This document shows, one piece after another, positions 1 through 6,731 of a stretch of 6,928 nt of DNA (its first letter is position 1; the number at the start of each line of letters is the position of its first letter). Origin of the DNA: Thermoplasmata archaeon (lineage in GTDB: Archaea > Thermoplasmatota > Thermoplasmata > Lutacidiplasmatales > UBA184); contig JASHWW010000044.1 in NCBI GenBank assembly GCA_030043855.1, positions 1 to 6,928 on the forward strand. Direction: 5' to 3'. The translations under genes and the position numbers were made by a program. The notes beneath the pieces are model-generated. The model was not told the origin of the DNA, ran no database searches, and worked only from the letters and a program-made list of their open reading frames with translations.

Positions 1-756
1 GTGCGGGCCCGCATCGGCTGGGTCGCGGCGGAGGTGATCCTCGACGACGACTTCACCGCGTGGGAGAACCTCTGGCTGCAAGCGAAGCTGCAGGACCTCG
101 CCGACTGGAAGGGCCGGGCCGAGCAGCTCCTGACGTACTTCTCGCTCGCCGACCGGAAGGACGACAAGGTCAGCCACTACTCGACCGGGATGCGCAAGAA
201 GCTCGAGATCGCGCTGGCCTTGCTCCACCAGCCGACCGTGATCTTCATGGACGAGCCGACGATCGGGCTCGACGTCGCGACCCGTCGGATGCTCTGGGAC
301 ATCGTCACGGGCGTCCACAAGGAGTTCGGCGTCACCGTCCTGCTCACGACGCACTACATCGAAGAGGCCGACGCCCTCTGCGACCGCATCGCGATCATCG
401 ACCACGGCAAGATCATCGCCACCGGCACCCCCTCCGAGTTGAAGGCCCGCGTTCGCGCCGATCTCGTGACGCTCGAGTCGTCGGAAGAGCTGCGTGCCGA
501 GGTCCTGCGGGCGATCCCCGGGGTCCAGGAGGCTCGAGCGCAGGGCGTCGAGTGGATCCTGCGGGTCGGTTCGGCGAACGACTTCCTCCCCCGCCTGTTC
601 GCGACGATCCGCACCGATCAGGTCCGGCGGATCAGCGTCGACAAGCCGAGCCTCGAGACCGTCTTCCTCGACCTCACCGGCCACGGCATCGGCGGGGACG
701 AGCCGATGCGCGACATCCGCCGGTTCTACATGCAGATGCGGAGAGCCCGCAGTTGA
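1..756 (+). CDS. ABC-2 type transporter ATP-binding protein (DrrA-like), 5'-truncated
   Basis: This is the C-terminal 251 residues of an ABC ATPase that powers an ABC-2 exporter from the cytoplasmic face. The Walker A (P-loop) region is missing, so the gene begins before the window; the GTG at base 1 is an internal codon, not a start. Visible motifs in order: Q-loop region RIGWVAAEV at residues 4-12, ABC signature YSTGM at 60-64, Walker B VIFMDEP at 80-86, D-loop GLD at 89-91 and H-loop TTH at 116-118. A DrrA-type C-terminal domain follows and ends in the usual SLETVFLDLTG (about 215-225). The position normally held by the Q-loop glutamine reads alanine (residue 10), which is unusual. The stop overlaps the permease start by 4 bp, so the two are translationally coupled subunits of one transporter. 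The substrate cannot be told; drug, lipid or polysaccharide export are all possible for this family. Confidence 0.93.
   Translation: MRARIGWVAAEVILDDDFTAWENLWLQAKLQDLADWKGRAEQLLTYFSLADRKDDKVSHYSTGMRKKLEIALALLHQPTVIFMDEPTIGLDVATRRMLWDIVTGVHKEFGVTVLLTTHYIEEADALCDRIAIIDHGKIIATGTPSELKARVRADLVTLESSEELRAEVLRAIPGVQEARAQGVEWILRVGSANDFLPRLFATIRTDQVRRISVDKPSLETVFLDLTGHGIGGDEPMRDIRRFYMQMRRARS
740..745 (+). promoter_or_regulatory. Shine-Dalgarno site for the permease, deciding a TTG start
   Basis: GGAGAG lies 7 nt before TTG at 753-755, inside the end of the ATPase gene. No ATG or GTG in the permease frame occurs between this site and conserved permease sequence, so the site supports TTG as the start. 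Confidence 0.55.
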
Positions 757-1520
757 GGAGCCAGTTCGTCGGCCTCTACCTGCGGGAGGTCATCCGCACG
801 TTCCGGAACCCGTTCGTGCTCGTGATGACGATCGTCCAGCCGTTCATGTGGCTCGCCTTCTTCGGCTCGAGCTTCGCGAACTTCGGCGGAGCGGCCCTCG
901 AACAGCACTTCGGGACGACGAATTACATCGAATTCCTGCTCCCCGGCACCCTGTCGACCTCGATGCTGTCGGTCGGGATGTTCGGCTCGATGAGTACCAT
1001 CCAGGACAAGCGCTTCGGATTCATGAAGCGCATTCTGATCACCCCGACCTCGAAGCAGGTGATTTTCCTCTCGAAGGCGTTCGGGGCCGCGACCCGCGGG
1101 CTCGTCCAGATCCCCGTCATGATCGCCGCCGCGTACGCGTTCGGGGTCCGCTTCGACCTGACGCCACTGCAATGGGGGGCGTGGGTGTTCGCGTTGGCCC
1201 TCCTCGCGGTCGGCTTCTCGAGCGTCTTCCTCTCGATCACGGCCCCGTCGACCGATTGGCAGACCCCGGGCGTCGTCTCGAACTTCATCACGATGCCCTT
1301 GATGTTCGCGAGCGCCGCACTGTTCCCGTCGTCCCAGTTCCCGACCTGGATGCAGTGGATCTCCGCCGTGAATCCGATCACCTTCTCGGCGACGCTCGGT
1401 CGGTCGTTCGTCCTCGGCACGCCCAGCGACTGGACGTACCTCGGCTACCTCGTCGTGTTCGCGGCCGGGATGTTGACGATCGGTTACGTCGTCTCGGCCC
1501 GGTGGCTCAAGGTGGAGTAG
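753..1520 (+). CDS. ABC-2 type transporter permease (DrrB-like)
   Basis: This is a 255-residue integral membrane protein, the usual length for a DrrB/ABC-2 permease that pairs with the ATPase just upstream. The start chosen is TTG at 753, which shares TTGA with the ATPase stop. After a short amphipathic N-terminus (RSQFVGLYLREVIRTFRNP) there are about six hydrophobic segments, near residues 22-42, 58-80, 110-130, 142-163, 173-192 and 228-248. Family hallmarks visible are YIEFLLPGTLS (58-68), the cytoplasmic RFGFMKRILITP loop (87-98, equivalent to the ERESGTLRRLLATP motif of relatives) and FPSSQFPTWMQWISAVNPIT (191-210). It forms the transmembrane pore of the exporter. Its 3' end overlaps the 3' end of the opposite-strand GH15 gene by 14 bp. 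The family is secure; the transported substrate is unknown. Confidence 0.93.
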   Translation: MRSQFVGLYLREVIRTFRNPFVLVMTIVQPFMWLAFFGSSFANFGGAALEQHFGTTNYIEFLLPGTLSTSMLSVGMFGSMSTIQDKRFGFMKRILITPTSKQVIFLSKAFGAATRGLVQIPVMIAAAYAFGVRFDLTPLQWGAWVFALALLAVGFSSVFLSITAPSTDWQTPGVVSNFITMPLMFASAALFPSSQFPTWMQWISAVNPITFSATLGRSFVLGTPSDWTYLGYLVVFAAGMLTIGYVVSARWLKVE

Positions 1521-3917
1521 GGACCGCCCCGCGGACAGTGAAGTTCCTCCCCTCCCACCGGTCCGCCGCCACCCAGTAGAACGTGAAGGTCCACGACCCC
1601 GTCTTCGGGCCGAGGGGCTCGAGATCGACGTAGTGGAGCCCGATCCCCGTCGCCGTCGAGTCGCGTTCGTGGGCCGTCCGCCACTCGTCGTCGCTGGCCC
1701 GTAATCGGAACTCCGCGCCCGCGACGACCCGGAGCGGTACGCCGGGGGCGACCGTGGCCGGCTGCCGATTGAATTTCCAGACCTCGCGCACGGGCCGGAG
1801 GCCCGGCTTTCCGCGTACCGCTCCGCGACCTCGGGACATCGGTCGAAGATCGCCTTGTCCTTCGCCGACCGGACCAGCTTGACGTACTCGGCGTGCGCCC
1901 AGACGAGCGGCATCGCGGCTTCGGTCGGCTTTCCCAGAGCGAGGTGAAGGGCCGGTCGGTCGGCCTCGTCCCAGACCTGCTCCGTCAGGAGGCCCGTCGG
2001 GGTGGCCAGACGTTCCATGGTGCGAAGGTACGGCGCCGGATCCTCCCCCCGGGCGAGTTCGTAGTGGCCCCGCTCGCCCGTCAGCAGGGGCCACGCTCGG
2101 CCCGTCCCCCAGTCCACGTAGGGGCCTCCGTCGTCGCGCTGGCCGTACCCGTCGTGATTGTACCGGCGCCAGACCGGTCCCACGGGGGTCTCGACGCGAA
2201 GGACGTGATCGACCACCCGCACCGAGTCCGCGACGAGCGGGTCGTCCGCGCGGCGGATGCCGAAGCGGACCAGGTCGAGGAATCCGGCGTCGACGACCTC
2301 CGACGCCGGAAACTCGTTCGGGGTGCCGGGCGGAAGATTCGGCAACCGGACTCGCCCGAGGTCCGGGCCCTCGTCGGGGGTCAGGGTGGCCACGGTCGAC
2401 GGGCGGATCCGCACGAAGTGCCGGGGGACCTCGGGCAGCAGGGTTCCGTGGTCGGTGACCGTCCACGGCTCCACCTTCGCCTCGAGGAAGTCCGCGTGCT
2501 CCTGGACGAACTGCGCGGTGCGACTGTCCCCGGCGGACCGGATCAGGCGGGCGGCCGAGGTGAGGGCCGCGATGTTCGATGCGAGGGTGGACGGAGAGAA
2601 CCCTCCGACCTCTTCCCAGCGGTCCTGCTGGGTGATCGGACCCCGCTCGATGAGGAATTGCGCGGCGCGTCGCACCATCGGTAGGGGGTCGAAGTCGGCC
2701 AGCCCGTCGGCGGCGCCCAGGTGGTTGGCCAGGAGGACCGGCAGGGCCACCTCGTCGAGCTGCAGCCCTTGCCAGTACGGCGTCCCGTCGACCCAGAAGT
2801 TCTGGGGGAATCCGCCGTCGGCGCGCTGCCGGGTCGCGAGGTAGATCAGGGCGCGGAGCGGCCCGTCGGTCGAGCCGGAGGCGAGCAACGCCTCGGCCGT
2901 GTGGACCATGTCGCGGGTCCAGACGAGATGGTAGCCGCCCCGCGCGTCGTCGCTGCGCGCCGCACCCCAGGGGATCGACAGCGAGGCGATGAACGCACCG
3001 GGGAAGATCTTGTCCTCGTGCGCCAGGAGGATCGACCGGCTCGTGCGGAACAGTCGCCCCCGATCCTTCGCGACGCTCGCGAGGGCGGTCTCGTGCGTCG
3101 CGCTGCGGGCCCACTGTTCGCGAAAGCGACGCTGGTGGACCCCGAACGGGGTCCCCAGCGACTGCAACAGGGCCGTCACGGCCGCTTCGATCGACTCGCC
3201 GAAGGCGATCCCGAGCGTGAACTCGGCCGGGCCCCCGAGCGGGATCTCGCCCAGGAGCGCGACGTTGCCGTTCGGCGCCCGGTCGAACTCCTGGGTCAGG
3301 CGCCGGTGCTGCGAGAGTTCGGTGAACCCGTCGCTCGCCCCCACGTACCCCACCGTGGCGTGCGGGAACGGGCGGGTCGCGAGCATGGCGACCGCGAGTC
3401 CGTTCTTCTCGGCGGCGAGGACGGGACGTCCGAGCACCTCGTAGACCGTCGCCGAGTTCCCCCAGCCCCCGACGTCGAGGTGGGGCGCCGCGAGGGCGAA
3501 CATCCGCAGGCGCGAGGCGAGGCGGCCGTCCGGGATCTCGACGCGGGTGTGCGCGAGCAGGACGGGCAGGTGCGGGTCGCCGAGCACGGTCTTCTCGATC
3601 CGGTACCGCCCGTCCGGGTCCTCGGCCGAGACCACGTACTCGAGCGCCCGATCGTTCGGACGGCTCGTCTCGGTGCGCAGGTGTCGCTTCTCCTCGTGGA
3701 AGAACGACTCGCCGTCCGTGAGCAGGAACTGCACGTCGCGGAGCTGGGGCCGGTCGATCCGGGGGAAGTAGACCTCCGTGACGATCCCCCGCCAGATCGT
3801 GTACCAGAGTCGCGAGTCGGCCGAGTAGGCCGTGCCGATGCCGTCCTTGTTGCTGTGCGACCAGCGGGGCACGATCCCCGGGGCCCCGGGTGCGATCCGA
3901 TTCCCGCGCGGGTCCAC
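1507..3917 (-). CDS. GH15 glucoamylase/glucodextranase-type glucosidase, frameshifted near 1812
   Basis: This is an inverting exo-glucosidase of family GH15 that releases glucose from non-reducing ends of alpha-glucans. No signal peptide is seen, so it probably acts in the cytoplasm on glycogen, maltodextrin or related sugars. The GTG start at 3917 has GGAGG 5 nt upstream and precedes the family's conserved N-terminus (APGAPGIVPRW). Residues about 10-265 match the beta-sandwich N domain; about 285-700 form the (alpha/alpha)6 catalytic domain, with HLVWTRDM at 330-337, GGFPQNFWVDGTPYW from 368, the general-acid motif DRWEEVGG (likely Glu435) and the general-base motif TGERGHYE (likely Glu615). 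At about codon 702 (near 1812) homology leaves the frame and resumes in the -1 frame as GKPGLRPVREVWKFNRQ, ending with FTFYW and RWEG in a small C-terminal module. Restoring one base gives 803 residues, normal for this architecture. A sequencing indel or a recent mutation is more likely than an old pseudogene, because both parts keep clean coding signal. Trehalase or glucodextranase activity is an alternative within GH15. Confidence 0.9.
1791..1805 (-). repeat. GC-rich hairpin next to the GH15 frameshift
   Basis: On the coding (minus) strand CGGGCC, a TCC loop and GGCCCG form a perfect 6-bp stem with a 3-nt loop, starting about 3 nt after the GGAAAG where the frame breaks. Such a structure favours polymerase slippage or sequencing error. 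It could also act as a ribosome obstacle, but no slippery heptamer precedes it. Confidence 0.5.
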
Positions 3918-3922
3918 CGGTG

Positions 3923-3927
3923 CCTCC
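3923..3927 (-). promoter_or_regulatory. Shine-Dalgarno site of the GH15 gene
   Basis: GGAGG on the minus strand lies 5 nt before GTG 3917. It fixes this codon as the start and excludes reading further upstream. Confidence 0.7.
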
Positions 3928-3950
3928 GACGGCGACCAGCCGGCGCGCCG

Positions 3951-3957
3951 CTTTGAA
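3951..3957 (-). promoter_or_regulatory. Possible TATA-like element of the GH15 promoter
   Basis: The minus strand reads CCTTCAAAG, with CAAAG starting 38 nt before the GTG. It is the only A/T cluster of note upstream in a very GC-rich gap. At archaeal TATA-to-start spacing (about 26 nt) transcription would begin near 3929, giving a leader of about 12 nt that just contains the GGAGG site. The glmM gene shows nearly the same arrangement (CCTCAAATA). A perfect 10-bp palindrome, CGGCGCGCCG at 3941-3950, lies between this element and the ribosome site and could be an operator. All of this is inferred from spacing. Confidence 0.35.
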
Positions 3958-3983
3958 GGTTGGTCCCACGGTCCGGGCGGCGC

Positions 3984-4006
3984 GGGGCGAGCCGTTTTCC
4001 CGCCCC
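3984..4006 (+). repeat. Inverted repeat GGGGCG-N11-CGCCCC ahead of the TauE-like gene
   Basis: The two 6-bp arms (3984-3989 and 4001-4006) are perfect reverse complements. The downstream arm ends 2 nt before the GGGTGA ribosome site. It may be a protein-binding dyad or a leader hairpin. A longer version with almost the same spacing precedes glmM at 6683-6706. Chance occurrence in GC-rich DNA is possible. Confidence 0.35.
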
Positions 4007-4008
4007 AC

Positions 4009-4014
4009 GGGTGA
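4009..4014 (+). promoter_or_regulatory. Shine-Dalgarno site of the TauE/SafE gene
   Basis: GGGTGA, containing the GGTGA core complementary to the archaeal 16S rRNA 3' end, lies 7 nt before GTG 4022. It selects this start over in-frame codons further upstream, which would run into the GH15 promoter and coding region. Confidence 0.65.
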
Positions 4015-4021
4015 CGAGCGC

Positions 4022-4879
4022 GTGGACCTCTGGACGTTCGTGCTCCTGGTCGTTCTGACCGGGGTCGCGGCCGGCCTGGTCGGTTCGCTCTCGGGGTTGG
4101 GCGGGGCCGTCGTCGTGATCCCGGTGCTCGTGATCGCGTTCGCGGTCCCGTTCCCCGAGGCGACCGGCGCGGGTCTGGTGACGATCCTCGCCACCTCCTC
4201 CACCGCCGGGGCCTCCTACGTCCGCGAGCGCCTCACGGACCTGCGGATCGGGATGTTCCTCGAGATCGCCACCGTTCCCGGCGCGCTGATCGGCGCGACG
4301 GCGACGGTCTTCCTCACCCACGCGTCGCTGGACTCCGCCCTCCTGATCGCGCTCGGATGCGTGCTGCTCGCGATCATCCCCGGCAGCCTGCGGCGCCGTC
4401 ACGAGGAGCTCCCTCCCGAGGGGATCGTACCGGACGCGAGGTCCCGGAAGTTCGGCCTCTCCGGGCGGTACCACGACGCCGCCCTGGGCCGCGACGTCTC
4501 GTACACGGCGGCGGAGACGACGCCGGCGCTCGGCGTGATGTTCGGCGCGGGGATCGTGTCGGGGATGTTCGGGATCGGCGCCGGGGTGTTCAAGGTCCTG
4601 GCGCTCGATCGCTACCTGCGTCTGCCGATGAAGATCTCCACGGCGACGAGCAATTTCATGATGGGCGTTACGGCGGCCGCGGGAGCCGGGATCCTCCTCC
4701 TCGCCGGCTACGTCAACCCGGTGATCGCGGCACCGGCCGCGATCGGCACCGCCGCCGGCGCCTACGCCGGGAGCCGGATCCTTCCCCAGATGCGGAACCG
4801 GACCCTCCGCCTCCTGTTCCTGCCGGTGATCGCCGGCCTCGCGATCGAGACGATCCTCCGGGGGCTGGGCATCGGATGA
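4022..4879 (+). CDS. TauE/SafE family membrane permease (DUF81)
   Basis: This is a 285-residue polytopic membrane protein of the TauE/SafE family, whose studied members export sulfite, sulfoacetate or related organic and sulfur anions. It has the family's two-fold internal repeat. The first half (residues about 5-122) carries GLVGSLSGLGGAVVVIPVL (18-36) and the following small-residue helix; the second half (about 172-283) carries the equivalent GAGIVSGMFGIGAGVFKVLAL. Between them is a charged cytoplasmic loop (about 124-168) containing FGLSGRYHDAALGRDVSY, a feature I associate with the subgroup next to DUF1634. The GTG start is supported by GGGTGA 7 nt upstream and by the first membrane helix starting at once. 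It overlaps the DUF1634 gene by 4 bp (ATGA), so the two are probably coupled. Family assignment is firm; the anion carried and the direction are unknown. Confidence 0.92.
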   Translation: MDLWTFVLLVVLTGVAAGLVGSLSGLGGAVVVIPVLVIAFAVPFPEATGAGLVTILATSSTAGASYVRERLTDLRIGMFLEIATVPGALIGATATVFLTHASLDSALLIALGCVLLAIIPGSLRRRHEELPPEGIVPDARSRKFGLSGRYHDAALGRDVSYTAAETTPALGVMFGAGIVSGMFGIGAGVFKVLALDRYLRLPMKISTATSNFMMGVTAAAGAGILLLAGYVNPVIAAPAAIGTAAGAYAGSRILPQMRNRTLRLLFLPVIAGLAIETILRGLGIG

Positions 4880-5289
4880 ACGAGATTCCGGCGGGTCGCT
4901 CGGCGACGCCGACCCTCCCCGACGCCGCGTACGAGCGCATGGCCCAGGTGCTTCGCGCGGGTCTCGCCGTCTCGCTCGGGGTCCTGGTCGGAAGCCTCGT
5001 CGTGCACCTGGTCCGCCATCCCGGAACGACCGCGCAGCAGGCGATCGCCCAGAATCCGATCCTGGCGTATCTCACGGCGAGCGGGCTGGCCCAGGGGCTG
5101 GCGAACGGCACGGCGGAGGCGTATCTGACGCTCGGTCTGCTGCTCCTGATCGCGACGCCGCTGCTGCGGGTCGCCTCGGGGTTCTACTACTTCCGGCGGG
5201 GCGGCGAGCGGGGGATGGCGGCGGTCACGCTGACCGTTCTGGCGATGCTGCTGATCGGCATCCTCGTGATCGGACCGCTGGTCCGCTGA
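4876..5289 (+). CDS. DUF1634 domain-containing membrane protein
   Basis: This is a 137-residue protein with three predicted membrane helices, near residues 26-46, 82-102 and 115-135. The region YLTLGLLLLIATPLLRVASG (83-102) matches the best-conserved part of DUF1634. The ATG start at 4876 overlaps the stop of the TauE/SafE gene (ATGA), so translation is likely coupled. DUF1634 genes recur beside TauE/SafE genes in archaea and bacteria, which suggests an accessory or regulatory subunit of that transporter. No biochemical role is established to my knowledge, and no enzymatic or metal-binding motif is visible. The stop lies 12 bp from the stop of the convergent glmM gene, leaving no room for a separate terminator. 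Confidence 0.88.
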   Translation: MNEIPAGRSATPTLPDAAYERMAQVLRAGLAVSLGVLVGSLVVHLVRHPGTTAQQAIAQNPILAYLTASGLAQGLANGTAEAYLTLGLLLLIATPLLRVASGFYYFRRGGERGMAAVTLTVLAMLLIGILVIGPLVR

Positions 5290-5301
5290 CCCGGTCGACC
5301 G

Positions 5302-6672
5302 CTACGCCGGCTCGCCGAGCGCCTTCTTCACGGCGGCCAGGCCCTCGCGAGCCAGTTCCCGAGCGCGGTCCGGGTCGGTCGACTCGGCGAACACCCGGAA
5401 GAGCGGCTCGGTCCCCGACGGGCGCAGGAGCACCCAGCCCCCCCGACGGTACGCCTTCACCCCGTCGATCGTCACGACCTTCTCGCTGCCCGCCCCGAGC
5501 GTCCGGGCCACCTCGGCGAGCACCTCGGCCCGTCGGTCGACCGGACAAGCGACCTTCTCCTTCACCATCGTGAATCGGGGAAGGCCCTGGAGCAGCTCCT
5601 CGAGCGGGCGACCGGTCCGGGCGATCAGGTCGAGGGTCGCGGCGAGGGTCATCGCGCCGTCGCGGGCGAGTTGGAAGTCGGGGAAGATCAACCCTCCGTT
5701 CTCCTCTCCGCCGAAGACCGCGCGCCGGGCCTGCATCTCGTGCGTCACGGAGGGCGACCCGACCTTCGTGTAGACGACCGTCCCCCCGAACGGCCGGATC
5801 GCCTCCTCGACCGCCTGGGAGCCCGAGACCGGGGTGACGACGATCCCGCCCGGGTGGCGCTCCACGGCGTCCTTCGCGAGCAGCGTCAGCATCGACTCCC
5901 CGGGAACGTACCGTCCGCCCTTCTCCACGAAGATCGCGCGGTCGGCGTCGCCGTCGTGGACGACCCCGAGGTCCGCTCCGACCGCCGGAACGATCCGCTT
6001 CAGGTCCCCGAGGTTCGCCTCGACCGGTTCCGAGAGGTGTCCCGGGAACGTCCCGTCGACGTGAGCGTTGACGGACAGCACGCGGCACCCCAGCCGCCGG
6101 AGCAGGAACGGGCTGGAGACCGCGGACGCGCCGTTGCCGCAGTCGAGCACGACCGAGAGCTTCCGGGCCGCGATCCGGTCCCGGTCCACCTGCGCGACGA
6201 TCCCGTCGACGTACCGGCTCGCGCTCTGCGAGTCGACCCCGATCTCTCCGATGCGATCGAACGGGACCGTCGGTCGGGCGGTGACGGCGACCGCCGCCTC
6301 GATCCGCTCCTCGTACTCCCGGGGCGCCTCGAGTCCGTCCGCTGCGATGCACTTGATCCCGTTGAACTCCGGGGGATTGTGCGAGGCGGTGACGATCAGG
6401 CCCAGCTGTGCTCCGACCCGGGGAACGTTGTATTGGACGGCCGGGGTCGGGAGCAATCCGAGCTCGACGACCCGGTGCCCGGCGAGCGCCAGGGTGCCGC
6501 TCACGATCCGGGCGAAGGCGGGACTCGAGGTCCGCCCGTCCCAACCGACCGCGATCGGGGGACCGACGGGAGCGACCGACGCGACCGCCGCGGCGACGCT
6601 CTGGACGAACGCTGGCGTGAGCGTGGGTCCCACGACCTCGCGGATCCCGTTGGTTCCGAACAGTCGGGCCAT
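5302..6672 (-). CDS. glmM: Phosphoglucosamine mutase (archaeal alpha-D-phosphohexomutase)
   Basis: This 456-residue cytoplasmic enzyme interconverts hexose 6-phosphate and hexose 1-phosphate through a phosphoserine. In archaea this subgroup is assigned as GlmM (glucosamine 6-P to glucosamine 1-P, leading to UDP-GlcNAc), although phosphomannomutase or phosphoglucomutase activity is often shared. All four functional loops are present: the N-terminal FGTNGIR (5-11), the catalytic TASHNP with Ser97 (95-100), the Mg-binding DGDADR (Asp240, Asp242, Asp244), the sugar-specificity loop GGEENGG (321-327) and the phosphate loop RPSGTEP (417-423). The length is typical. The ATG at 6672 gives the canonical MARLFGTNGIR start, with GGAGGG 3 nt upstream. 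The gene is convergent with DUF1634 and divergent from the Mut7-C gene, so it is probably monocistronic. The family is certain; the preferred sugar is inferred from the GGEENGG loop. Confidence 0.94.
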   Translation of the reverse strand: MARLFGTNGIREVVGPTLTPAFVQSVAAAVASVAPVGPPIAVGWDGRTSSPAFARIVSGTLALAGHRVVELGLLPTPAVQYNVPRVGAQLGLIVTASHNPPEFNGIKCIAADGLEAPREYEERIEAAVAVTARPTVPFDRIGEIGVDSQSASRYVDGIVAQVDRDRIAARKLSVVLDCGNGASAVSSPFLLRRLGCRVLSVNAHVDGTFPGHLSEPVEANLGDLKRIVPAVGADLGVVHDGDADRAIFVEKGGRYVPGESMLTLLAKDAVERHPGGIVVTPVSGSQAVEEAIRPFGGTVVYTKVGSPSVTHEMQARRAVFGGEENGGLIFPDFQLARDGAMTLAATLDLIARTGRPLEELLQGLPRFTMVKEKVACPVDRRAEVLAEVARTLGAGSEKVVTIDGVKAYRRGGWVLLRPSGTEPLFRVFAESTDPDRARELAREGLAAVKKALGEPA

Positions 6673-6675
6673 CGT

Positions 6676-6681
6676 CCCTCC
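6676..6681 (-). promoter_or_regulatory. Shine-Dalgarno site of glmM
   Basis: GGAGGG on the minus strand ends 3 nt before ATG 6672. It supports this start over the open frame that continues upstream to 6867, whose translation is not like any phosphohexomutase. Confidence 0.7.
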
Positions 6682-6682
6682 G

Positions 6683-6706
6683 CGGGGCGCGCGAGGGAGC
6701 GCCCCG
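6683..6706 (-). repeat. Perfect 8-bp inverted repeat between TATA-like element and start of glmM
   Basis: CGGGGCGC at 6683-6690 and GCGCCCCG at 6699-6706 are exact reverse complements separated by 8 nt. The repeat begins directly beside the CAAATA element and ends 1 nt before the glmM Shine-Dalgarno. It could be an operator at the initiation region, or, if transcription starts further upstream, a leader hairpin that masks the ribosome site. GCGCCCCGT occurs again at 6732-6740, over the start of the Mut7-C gene. Confidence 0.45.
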
Positions 6707-6713
6707 TATTTGA
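6707..6713 (-). promoter_or_regulatory. Possible TATA-like element of the glmM promoter
   Basis: On the minus strand the sequence is CCTCAAATAC, the most A/T-rich spot in the divergent gap. The CAAATA core (6712-6707) is centred about 38 nt before the ATG, so initiation some 26 nt downstream would give a short leader holding the GGAGGG site. On the other strand the same bases read GTATTTGAG and lie 27-33 nt before GTG 6739, which fits a leaderless transcript for the Mut7-C gene. One element could serve both directions. This is inferred from position only. Confidence 0.4.
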
Positions 6714-6731
6714 GGCCGCAGGGGTACGCCG

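Noticed and set aside
1790..1815. Programmed -1 frameshift in the GH15 gene
   Set aside because: The frame change is in the -1 direction with a hairpin downstream, but the zero-frame codons GCG GAA AGC do not form an X XXY YYZ slippery heptamer and re-pairing would be poor. The hairpin is also closer than usual for a stimulator.
2721..3956. Plus-strand open frame of 411 codons opposite the GH15 gene
   Set aside because: The translation is Arg/Glu/Val-rich without recognisable domains, and lies antisense to clear GH15 motifs; it results from GC-rich codon bias.
3890..4021. Longer N-terminus for the TauE/SafE protein from an upstream in-frame ATG
   Set aside because: It would overlap the GH15 start and promoter, adds a charged Pro/Arg-rich stretch atypical of the family, and ignores the GGGTGA site before GTG 4022.
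1507..4203. Long open minus-strand frame of 898 codons
   Set aside because: Only its last 101 codons (1507-1812) are real coding sequence (the GH15 C-terminus). The rest is Arg/Pro/Gly-rich shadow translation of the GH15 gene.
5292..5301. Perfect palindrome CGGTCGACCG between the DUF1634 and glmM stops, considered as a terminator
   Set aside because: It has no loop, so it cannot form a normal hairpin, and no T-rich tract follows on either strand.
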